The notes under the pieces were generated by a model, which ran no database searches, was not told the origin of the DNA, and saw nothing but the letters and a program-made list of their open reading frames with translations. A stretch of DNA of 64,000 bases from Platanthera guangdongensis. Its lineage: Eukaryota; Streptophyta; Magnoliopsida; Asparagales; Orchidaceae. The stretch's first letter is position 1. Each line of letters starts with the position of its first letter. The position numbers and the translations under genes are program-made. Shown in pieces: positions 35,413-45,215 of this stretch. Location: assembly GCA_039583875.1 (NCBI GenBank), contig CM077162.1, forward strand, positions 57,315,675 through 57,379,674. Direction: 5' to 3'.

Positions 35413-37091
35413 TTACAGATAAATTTGCCTTAGGAACTCAAATATGTTTGGGTCCTTGGTCTCTTGTTAGAGTGCTCCCCGTATGAGTATTAGCATTATA
35501 AGTGGTCTTTCTCACATTGCTAACATGAGGAGTTGCAAAATTCCTGGGATTAAACCAGCAGTCGATGGCAAAGTGACCAATTTTGCCACAGCACCAATAG
35601 TCGAACCTGTTGTATCTTTGCCTTAAGTTCTCCTGCATGACCTTTTGAGATGGTGGTCTAGCAGGGGCAACATTCTTGGAGGAAGAAGCTTCATGATGAT
35701 GGCAATCACATGATTTATTCTCCTTCAGTGGACTTTCCACAATAGGCTTTACCTTTGGTGCTTTCTTGAAGTTATGACCATGATTATAAGGGCCATAACT
35801 CTAAAGAGTGATTTCTTCATAAGGTGACTTAAAGACACTCTCACCAAAGTTTCTGGGGCGAGTCCATCCTTGGTAACGAGACTTAGGCTATACATAGGTA
35901 GGCCTAGTCAAGTGACCATAGAACAAGTCAAGATCAAACTCGTTTGTAGGAAATATGACTTTCTTGAAAGAAGTCTGATCTTGAGGGGCTTTCCCCTTCT
36001 CTTTGGCCAAGGCCTTCTTGGCGGCCTTATTCTTTCTCTGAGCCTTATTCCACCTAGAAGATTTACTAGGAGCTTCGATATGGCCTAGCCCAGTACCCTT
36101 GGCCTTAGCTGAGAATTCAGTAATGAAAGGAGGAACAGTCTTCGACTTCGAGAAACTTTCAACAAGTTTCTTTTCGGCTTCAAGTTGTGCTTCCAATTCT
36201 TTTATGATTTTCTCCTTAAGGTCTAGGTGCTCGAGAGCCTTGTTATATTCTTCAATGGAAGCATTGAAGTTCTCTTTGAGTGAGTCCGTCTTAGCGACTT
36301 CCTCTCTCAAGATGCTCTCTTCAGCTTTTAGAGACTTTATCTCTTTAGCTTGAGTTTTCACAACTCGTCGACATTTGTCATAAGCTTTGATTAAATCCTT
36401 GTACTGGGCTATGAGTTCAGACTCACCACCAGAAGAGCTGTCCTCATAATCATGCTCAGAAATATCAGAATCAAAAAGAGGAGTGTGAGAGTTTACCTTC
36501 CCAGTGAACTGGGGCACTTGTTCATCATCAGTCTGAGCCATAAGCCCAAAGTAGGCTTCTTCTTCTTCACTCGACTCAGATGAGTCGGAGTCGCTGAGAG
36601 TTTTGCCCTTCTTGGCTATCAGGCTCTTCTCTGTCCTCTTCTTATTGTATGAGGACTTCTTTTCCTCTCTCTTTCCACCCTCCTTCTTTTGTGGTGGCAG
36701 TCAGTAATGATATGAGCTGGCTTATTACAACAGTAACAAACAATGTCAGTAGAAATATGTTTGTTCGGTTTGGAAGTATACCTGCATGGCTGCTTGAGCC
36801 TTTTCTGTGTCGATCACCCTCATGTCGTGATCTTCTGTAGGAGGCATCCTTGCCTTTTTATTGCTTCTTTTTGTTCAATAATTTCTTGGACTGTCGTGAG
36901 AGTAGAGAGAACTCCCTTCAGATAGCTCTGAGCCTGAGGTACTTGGCTCCGAGGTTTCTTCTTCACTTACTTATTGTGAGGGGAAGGTGAGCAGCCTTGG
37001 ACTCTCCTTTGAGGTGTCTTGCCTTTAGAAAACAGATTCTCCTTCGCTGCTTTCCAGGGACCTCCTTTCTCTCCTATCAGCTTTTCTTGTA
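35413..37091 (-). pseudogene. Copia-4 gag, runs into assembly gap
   Basis: Minus-strand gag pieces. Near 35580-35610 is a CCHC-like knuckle, FDYWCCGKIGHFAIDCW. At 35888-36541 an acidic start (DSDISEHDYEDSSSGGES) precedes a long coiled coil (KTQAKEIKSLKAEESILR, KEKIIKELEAQLEAEKK). Near 36690-36740 a second knuckle reads CYCCNKPAHIITDC. Two knuckles around a coiled coil differ from Copia-5 and -6, where I see one before the coiled coil. The N-terminal UBN2 part and the 5' LTR are lost in or beyond the N gap. Confidence 0.75.
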
Positions 37092-37591
37092 NNNNNNNNN
37101 NNNNNNNNNNNNNNNNNNNNNNNNNNNNNNNNNNNNNNNNNNNNNNNNNNNNNNNNNNNNNNNNNNNNNNNNNNNNNNNNNNNNNNNNNNNNNNNNNNNN
37201 NNNNNNNNNNNNNNNNNNNNNNNNNNNNNNNNNNNNNNNNNNNNNNNNNNNNNNNNNNNNNNNNNNNNNNNNNNNNNNNNNNNNNNNNNNNNNNNNNNNN
37301 NNNNNNNNNNNNNNNNNNNNNNNNNNNNNNNNNNNNNNNNNNNNNNNNNNNNNNNNNNNNNNNNNNNNNNNNNNNNNNNNNNNNNNNNNNNNNNNNNNNN
37401 NNNNNNNNNNNNNNNNNNNNNNNNNNNNNNNNNNNNNNNNNNNNNNNNNNNNNNNNNNNNNNNNNNNNNNNNNNNNNNNNNNNNNNNNNNNNNNNNNNNN
37501 NNNNNNNNNNNNNNNNNNNNNNNNNNNNNNNNNNNNNNNNNNNNNNNNNNNNNNNNNNNNNNNNNNNNNNNNNNNNNNNNNNNNNNNNNNN
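37092..37591. other. Assembly gap, 500 N
   Basis: Exactly 500 N, the conventional size for a gap of unknown length. Copia-4 is cut on its left side; the right side does not continue Copia-4. Open frames across it are meaningless. Confidence 0.99.
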
Positions 37592-37814
37592 CTCCTTATT
37601 GATGTATTTGGACTGTATAACTTAGTGTGGATTTCACTTCCTCTTGCTAATTAAGAATTTAGGTTGGGGTTTGGCATGATATATTAGTTTGAGCCCGCTG
37701 AATAGGAGTCATGTGGTACAGGTTATCAGTCTTCCTTAAAAGCTACCGCAAGGCGGGTCATCTACCGGGCTATAGATTCCCCCTAGTGCCGTGTTTGGAA
37801 CCATGGAGGGGGGG
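37592..37814. other. Unclassified 223-bp segment between gap and Copia-5
   Basis: No similarity to any element in this window that I can see. It has a short polypurine run (GGAGGGGGGGTC near 37804-37815) at the junction with Copia-5. No gene. Confidence 0.5.
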
Positions 37815-38419
37815 TCTACAGATCACACTCTTATTAAGTGACTTAAGCTATTTTTAGTTTGCTTGCCTAATTGACAAGCCCTGCAGAGTCCCTTCCTCTT
37901 GTAGGGGCCAGAAGGTAGTCCTCTAACAAGGTTGTCCTTGGATAGCCTAGCAATAGTTCTAAGCTTTAGGTGTCCTAATCTCTTATGCCATAAAACATTA
38001 GGTCTACAGACAGAATTAAATAAGCAGATATCTACATTAGTTGAAAGAAAATCTACTAGATAGATGTTACCTTTCCTTTTACCTGTCAACACAGTTGTGT
38101 TGTCCTCTGACTTGATTTTGCATAAGGCTTTGCTGAAGGTCACCTGGTAGCCTTCATCACACAGCCGACTGATGCTAATTAGGTTGTGCTTCAGTCCTTC
38201 CACATAAGCTACCTTCTTGAAAGTTACTGATCCAATCTGGATTGCACCATATCCTTTAGTTTGTCCAAAGTTTGAATCACCAAAGATAACTTTGGGTCCA
38301 AGCTTGGCTCTGAAGGATGTGAGGTTGTCCTTGTTCCCTGTCATGTGCTTAGAGCACCCACTATCCAAATACCATTGCTGGTTAGATGTTGGATAGGTCT
38401 TCACCTGCACATAAGACAA
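37815..38419 (-). pseudogene. Copia-5 protease and GAG-pre-integrase region, truncated
   Basis: The minus-strand frame from 38419 reads YVQVKTYPTSNQQWYLDSGCSKHMTGN; the catalytic Asp (LDSG) is present. Then LGPKVIFGDSNFGQTKGYG, VAYVEGLKHNLISISRLCDEG and the GAG-pre-integrase motif LWHKRLGHLKLRTIARLSK, with GLCRACQLGKQTKNS. The frame is shifted relative to gag at about 38415. Homology to Copia-6 stops near 37815, just before the integrase core, so the 3' half of Copia-5 is missing. Confidence 0.88.
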
Positions 38420-40494
38420 TTCATTTGTTTTGACCAGTTTACCTTGGGCCTGGGTTGATAACCTTTAAATTCTGAAATGAAAGACATCCCAGGTTGACTC
38501 TTATATCCTTCAGGATGATATCTCCTTGGAGGTATAATCCATTCAGTATAAGGGTTAAAGATTTGGGATGAAGGACCCTTAGGATTCAATTTTGATTTGC
38601 CTTTGAAAAATTTTCCAGAGCTCTGACCTCTGTTCGACGATCTTGGAGCTGCGTTCGACGATCTTGGGTCAGATCGTCGAGCTCCGTTCGACGGTCGACT
38701 ATGGCTGAGGTCAGGTATTTGAGATCGTCGACCTGCGTTCGATGACTTTGGCTGAGATCGTCGATCTGCGTTCGACGATTTTGCCTGAGATCGTCGAGCT
38801 GCGTTTGGCGATCGTCGATCTTCATTCGGTGATCATCGATCTCCGTTCGACGATTTCTGCTGGGACTTTGTTTTCTGAGGCAGATCAGAATTTTTCCTAG
38901 CAACCTCTACAACTCCCTTTCCTTTGTCAGAAATGAATTTGATTGGAGTTGTTAGGACTATAGGTTGGCTGGATGAAGCACCCAAGCCCAGTGTACTGTT
39001 AAATCTAGAGTTCACTGTGCTTGTGATGTCCATCAGCTTGATGCTTCTCCCATTAAGGAATTTTTCAAGCTTCTTGGCCTCAGAGAGCTCACTTTTCAGT
39101 GTAGCTATCTGTTCCCTACAGCACTCCAACTCCTGAGAGAGTTTGAGATTTTCTGACTTTAAAGTATTGTGTTCAGATAATTGATTTCTGAGAGAGATAA
39201 TCTCTTTCTCAGACTTTAGCAGGTCTAAACACATTGCTTTAAATTCAGATTTAAAATCCTCTGAACTAAAATCAAAAGAACCAATTACCTGATCTTCTTC
39301 AGGTTGAGTCTCTGAATCTGACTCTGACTCCTCTTCTTCTGAATTATGCTGTGAGGCATTGATTGCCATCATGCAGAACTCCTTTTCTTCTGCATCATCC
39401 TCATCATCACTGGAGCTGGATGAGGCTTCTGACTCTTCTTCAGTCTCACTCCAGGATTCAGCAACAAGCCCTTTTCTTGTATGTTTGTTGTTGCTTGAAG
39501 AAGGTTTGCTATTGCCATTCCTTTTGGAGTCTTTCTCCTTTCTTCTTTCTTTCCTGTCCCTTCTATCCTTGTTCTTGTTCTCTAGACAGTCAGGAACTAT
39601 GTGCCCTGGTTTTCTGCAACCAAAGCAAATAATGGCTTTATTATTACTATTGGACTTGTCATACCTTGGATTATCCTGCTCCTTGTATGATCTTCTTCTG
39701 AAGTCCTTTCTGGCCATTTTGCAAAATCTTTTGGCCAGCAGACTGAGTAGTTCATCATTGCCTGTGGCTTTATCTTCAGGCAGATGTTCAGTTGCCTTGA
39801 AGGCTATGGTCTTCTCTTTTCTTGTGGCTGGTGAGGCAGCCTTCTGTTCTTCCTCTCTATTTTTGATGAGTAGCTCATAAGATTTGAGCTTACCCAATAG
39901 AGCTTCAGTAGTGATCTCATTCAGACTTCTGGCATCCTTAATTGGCCAGATTCTTGAATCCCAAGTGCTGGGGAAGCACATTATGATGTTGTCCTTAAGT
40001 TCAGTTAGAGAGATCTCTTTGTCCAATGTTCTGAGTTCACTGACAATTAGACTTAGCCTGTTGTACATGTCTCCCACTGACTCAGTTTCTCCCTTCTTGA
40101 AATTCTCATATTGAGAGATGAGATGGGATCTTCTATCATTTCTCTCATCAGCTGAGCCTGAGACTATTTCTGAGAGTTTGTCCCAAATTTCCTTTGCTGA
40201 ATTGCATTCAGCCACCTTTTGAAATATGTCATCAGACATTGTCAGGGCCAAGATGTTCATAGCCTTGGCATCAGCTACCTTCCATCTCTTGATATCAGCA
40301 TCTGTTCCTGATGGAGGTGGAACAACATTTGCACTTGTGTTCTCTGGGGGTCTTGGACATACTGTCAAAATAGAGTTAAAGATATCTTCGTCAATAGAAT
40401 TCATGTAAAGTCTGATCCTTGCTTTCCAAAGTGCAAACTTGGATAGATTGCACACTGGAGGTCTGGTGCTAGCATAATCTTTGTTTTGGGCCAT
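38401..40494 (-). pseudogene. Copia-5 gag with repetitive gag-protease linker, one stop
   Basis: ATG 40494 (MAQNKDYASTRPP) opens a frame to a TGA at 38833-38835 and on to 38401. Order: UBN2-type domain (LWKARIRLYMNSIDEDIF, MSDDIFQKVAECNSAKEIW), zinc knuckle CFGCRKPGHIVPDC near residue 290, Lys/Ser-rich and acidic stretches, coiled coil (LKSEKEIISLRNQLSEHN, LKSELSEAKKLEKFLNGRS), then a linker made of the LTR word. The TGA fits CGA to TGA at a CpG. Beyond it the linker reads SSNxDRRS-type repeats, then PYTEWIIPPRRYHPEGY before the protease. Without that stop and the shift at 38415, gag-pro would be continuous. Confidence 0.88.
38630..38860 (-). repeat. LTR-word repeats inside Copia-5 gag-protease linker
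   Basis: Plus-strand starts of TCGACGA-type words: 38634, 38655, 38688, 38739, 38772, 38805, 38826, 38847. Steps are 21, 33, 51, 33, 33, 21, 21, all multiples of three, so each copy keeps frame and encodes SSNxDRR. The same word in this element's LTR has steps of 21-23. Confidence 0.85.
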
Positions 40495-40614
40495 GATTTG
40501 TGAAAACAAAATCTAATAATAAAATACCAAAGAAAAACAGATCTAACTTGGATCTTTGGGTTCAGGTGTCAGCCTGTACAACCAATTAAGTATGGTATGT
40601 TTAACCAACCTGCC

Positions 40615-40626
40615 TCTGATACCAAT
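40615..40626 (-). other. Copia-5 primer-binding site
   Basis: Minus strand ATTGGTATCAGA directly after the LTR end TTTCA; matches initiator tRNA-Met as in Copia-2. The leader 40495-40614 has no other signal. Confidence 0.85.
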
Positions 40627-42122
40627 TGAAAGTGCAGCTAGATCTGATATACTCTAGAGGGGGGTGAATAGAGTATATGGTGCTTTGAAACTTTTTACAA
40701 CAACTGTTGTAATAAGAGTGAGCAGGGAAGCAATAATAAATCTAATCACAGCACTAAGTTAAACAAAAGCTAAGCACAGAAAAATCAAGGCCAGAAACAA
40801 ACATAAACACAAGCAAAACCAGAAGACACAAGGAAATATAGTGGTTCCCCTAAACTTGGGTACATCCACTCTTCTACCACCCTAGGTAGGAATCCACTGC
40901 AGGATGAGTTGATCCGGTGTCCTGGGCACCAATGAGCTTTTGATAAGGTGCTCAAAAACCAAAGCAGATTTTTTGATCAGGTGTCTTGCCACCAATGAGC
41001 TTTTGACAAGGTGCTCAAAAACCAAGCTCAAACTTTTGAAGGGAGTTTGAGAAACCCTTTACAGAGAGGGGGTGAGAGAGTGATGGAAGTCTTCTCTTTC
41101 TCAAACAACTGAGAAGACTATGTGGATTGTTGATGTCAAAGCTCCCCCTGAATCCTTGAGATCTTCAGGAAGAAAAGCTTTGCTGAGGGGATAGGCCTTC
41201 AAAGATTGAACTCCAGCAATAGATGATTTCAGCAATAGCTAAATGTTGAATGTCTGGAGTCTGGAAATATGTTGGCCTTGAACACTTTGAAACTAAAAAG
41301 ATCTGAAGATTTGAGAAAGCTTGATCTCCTTGGATGTGTGTTCTTGAGAAATCTTTGAGACAGAATTTTTGAATGTGTCTCTGTAATCTGTGTTCTATGA
41401 GTGATTCAAAAATTCTTCTCTTTTATTCTCTGATACAGAATAGAATAATATCTCTGTCAAGAATAGCCGTTGGCCTGCATTAATTGCATCCTTAATTGCA
41501 CAATCTCTTCTGGAGGAAAGTCCACACAAATATTCCTTGAAAAATCCCTTGAAACTTGGTCCAGAAATGAATGAAAATGGCTAGGAAATCTCTGAATTAA
41601 TTGTAGAATAACTCCTTAACTGATTTGAATTTGAACTTAGAAACATCCTGGAAGTTATCTGAAATCGTCGGACTGAGCTCTGCTATCGTCGAGCTGAGCT
41701 CAGCGATCTGAAAATATACAGCAGCAAAATATCGTCGATCTGAGCTCAAAGATCGTCGAACTGAGCTCAGAGATAAAGATCCAAAGCAGAGTCAAAATCG
41801 TCGACCTGAGCTCACCGATCATCGAATGGAGTTCGGCGATATAATGAAGTTGAGCTCAGCGATCGTCGAATGGAGTTCGACGATCTGTCAAAGTTGAGCT
41901 AGACGATCGTCGACCGGAGTTCGACGAATCGTCGTGCTGAGCTCGACGATATGACTTAGTCTCCAAACACAAAATCCTGGTCTTCAGGGCAGCTTCCAAA
42001 CCTAGACTTCTAACCCTTAGACTCAATTCTAATTGACCTATTGAGCTATACAGGAGGTCAAACAAAGGTTCCTAGAGACATAGTGATCCTGACCCAAATT
42101 AGTAATAGGGTGTTCCAACATA
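40627..42122 (-). repeat. Copia-5 5' LTR, complete (1496 bp)
   Basis: TGTTGGAACACCC (42122) to CACTTTCA (40627) on the minus strand; same family as Copia-1/-2. Word starts near 41665, 41686, 41707, 41732, 41753, 41798, 41819, 41840, 41863, 41884, 41907, 41929: 21-25 bp steps with one of 45. AGTGG...CCACT hairpin at 40840-40870; U5 hairpin ATACTCTA/TAGAGTAT at 40649-40676 around a short G-run. Its right end abuts Copia-6 pol within the DLQRAD motif, so Copia-5 inserted into Copia-6. Flank TATCA (42123-42127) is one half of a possible duplication. Confidence 0.92.
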
Positions 42123-45100
42123 TCAGCCCTTTGTAAATCAGTGTAGATATAGACAAGCTTGATTTTATTTTTGTCTACACACTCTCTAATGAAATGATGT
42201 CTTATGTCAATATGTTTTGTCCTACTATGGTGAACTGGATTCTGGGCTATGGCTATAGCACTTGTATTATCACATAGTAGGGTTGAATTATTTAAGTTGA
42301 ACCCATAATCTAGAAGTTGATTTTGTATCCAAAGCATCTGTGAACAACAGCTGCCTGCTGCAATATATTCTGTTTCAGCAGTTGAGGTTGACACTGATGT
42401 TTGCTTTTTACAAAACCAAGATACTAATCTCATACTCAGGAACTGGCAAGTCCCTGAAGTACTTTTTCTATCTACCCTGCATCCGACAAAATCAGCATCA
42501 GAGTATCCAGTTAACTCAAATTCTGATTCAGCAGGATACCATAGGCCTAGATTAGGACAACTCTTTATATAGCTCAAAATCCTTTTTAGTAAAATTATGT
42601 GAGATTCTTTAGGGTTCACCTGAAACCTAACACAAAGACATGTGGCAAACATAATATTTGGCATACTTGCTGTGAGGTATAATATGGACCCAACAATGCC
42701 CTATAAAGTTTCTGATCCACAGGTTTCCATGGTACATCAGAGTCCACAACAACATTGGTAGCCATGTGTGTTTTCTTTGCTGAGACATCAACCATCCCAA
42801 ACTTCTTTAGAAGTTCTTTAACATATTTTGCTTGAGAGATGAAGATGCCATCAGGGAGCTGCTTCACTTGGAGACCAAGGAAGTAGGAAAGCTCACCCAT
42901 GCTACTCATTTCAAATTTGGAATGCATAAGGTCAAGAAACCTCTTGCATAATTTGGAATCTGTAGAGCCAAATATAATATCATCCACATAGATTTGTACT
43001 AATAATATTTGGTCCTTATGATGTCATGTGAAAAGTGTTTTATCTACAGTTCCTCTTATAAATTTATGCTCTAATAGAAAACTAGCTAAGGTCTTATACC
43101 AAGCTCTTGGAGCTTGCTTTAGACCATTAAGAGCCTTATGCAATTTAAAAATATGAGAGGGGTAAGTTGGAGAAATAAAACCTGGAGGTTGTTCTACATA
43201 AACCACTTCTTTTAGCACTCCATTTAGAAAGCACTCTTCACATCCATTTAGAAGACCTTGAATCTCTTGTATGCTGCATAGGCAAGGAATATTCTTATGG
43301 CTTCAAACCTTGCAACAGGTGCAAAGGTTTGATCATAGTCAATTCCTTCTTCTTGCCTATATCCTTGAGCAACAAGCCTAGCCTTGTTTCTCATAATGAT
43401 TCCTTGGGCATCCAGCTTGTTTCTGAATACCCATTTGGTTCCAATAACTGGGTAGTTTTGGGGTCTTGGAACCAAATCCCAAATTCTACATCTCTCAAAT
43501 TAATTTAGTTTCCTCCTGTATTGCAAGGATCCAGTGGGGATCCTGCTCAGCATCATGGATGGATAGAGGTTCAACCTGAGAGAGAAAACAGGCATGCATC
43601 AAATCTTGGGTGAGTTGATGCCTTGTCTGTACACCTGCTGATATGTCTCCAATCACTTGAGATCTGGGGTGATCCCTAAGTATGACAAAATCAGTAGGTG
43701 GAGTTGGTTGTGCAATAGAATTTGCAATTAATTCCTCCTATGGAATTATATTTGCTGTTGGTTGTGATTCATTTTCTTCAGCTTCTTCTTCTTCACTTTC
43801 TTCAATGGCTTGTGGAGAGGGATGAGTTGGAACCTCTTGGGTGAGGTTTTGTCCATCCAAGGTCTCACACAAGTGGGGTGCCTGCAAGTTGCTATTAGTA
43901 GAAACTTCTTTCTCCTTGCAATACATGTTAGTCTCATCAAATGAAACATGAATGGACTCTTCAATTTTTAATGTTGATTTATTAAAAACCCTATAGGCCT
44001 TGCTTACTTGGGAATATCCTAGAAAAACTCCCTCTTCAGCCTTAGCCTCAAACTTTCTAATGTATTTTTTGTTGTTGTTATGAATGTAACATAAGCATCC
44101 AAATACTTTGAAGTTGTTGATTTTAGGTTTCTTCCCTTTGAGCAATTCATAGAGAGTCATGTTCTTTAGTTTGTAAATTAGGCTCCTGTTCAGGACATAA
44201 TTTGCTGTGCTTACAGCCTATGCCCAAAAGGTTAGGGGCATGTAAGCATCTGCAAGCAATATACCTACAGCTTCAATGAGTGTCCTATTTTTCCTTTCAG
44301 CTACCCCATTTTGTTGGGGAGTTCTAGGAGCTAAGAAGCAATGCCTGATACCTTCTTTCTCACAGAACTCATGCATAAGAAGAGACTCAAACTCTGTGCC
44401 ATGATCACTTCAGATCAATACAACATGAGTAGAGAACTCAATCTATATGGTCCTGAGAAAATCTGTAAGAACCTTGAGGGTATCTGACTTAGATCTCAGA
44501 AAGAATACTCAACTGAACCTGGAGAAGTCATCCACTATAACCAAAGTGTAGGATTTCCCTCCTAGGCTTTGTACAGTAATGGGTCCAAAGAGATCCAAAT
44601 GTAGCAAGTACAAAATCCTATGTGAATCATTCTTATTAATAGATTTAAAACTAGTTTTAGTTTGCTTGTCTAATTGACAAGCCCTGCAGAGACCTTCTTT
44701 CTTGTAGGGACCAGAAGGTAGGCCTCTAACAAGGTTGTATTTAGATAACCTAGTAATGTTTTTCAGATTTACATGACCTAGTCTTTTTGTCATAAGTCAT
44801 TCTGATTACTAGTTAAATTAAGTAAACAGATATCAGTTTTGGCAGAAAGAAAATTTACTAAGTATATGTTGCCTTGTCTATTTCCAGTTAAAACTATTTG
44901 GTTATTTTTATCAATAATAGAACAAGTGGATGGGTTAAAGTATACCTGATAACCATCATCACATAACTGACTTATGGAGATGAGGTTATGCTTGAGTCCA
45001 CTTACATATGTCACCTTCTTGAATGTGATAGCTCATATTCTTACTTTTCCAAATCCTTCTGACTGACCACATTTGGAGTCACCAAAGATAACCTTTGGCC

Positions 45101-45215
45101 CAGCTTGGACTTGTAGTTGGATAAGATATCCTTGCTGCCAGTCATATGTTTGGAGCAGCCACTGTCCAGGTACCAAGTTTGATTTACCCATGGACAGCTC
45201 TTCACCTGTAATAAA
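42123..45215 (-). pseudogene. Copia-6 pol: protease to RNase H, interrupted by Copia-5, frameshifted
   Basis: Minus strand. Protease near 45180-45110 (TWYLDSGCSKHMTGSKD by reading across frames), GAG-pre-integrase RLGHVNLKNITRLSKYN, integrase 43738-44793 (YTLVIVDDFSRFS, GKKPKINNFKVFGC), RT 42616-43475 ([52 protein letters not shown]), RNase H 42123-42664 ([44 protein letters not shown]). At least five frame changes. The RT strand reads MDDIIFGS; the residue before DD is altered from Tyr. The final residues of the open frame (LEHPITNLGQD...) come from the Copia-5 LTR. Sequence is very close to Copia-3 pol. Confidence 0.9.

Noticed and set aside
36997..37654. Open frames of ~200 codons across 37092-37591
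   Set aside because: They consist mainly of N.
37592..37814. Organelle-derived fragment
   Set aside because: No rRNA, tRNA or plastid gene feature could be recognised; left unclassified.
8020..42122. Copia-3 and Copia-5 as two halves of one element, since both break next to the integrase start
   Set aside because: Their LTR starts differ (TGTTAGATCCC versus TGTTGGAACACC), and the sequences overlap around AATAAGAGTG with mismatches too many for a target duplication. The common breakpoint is probably chance.
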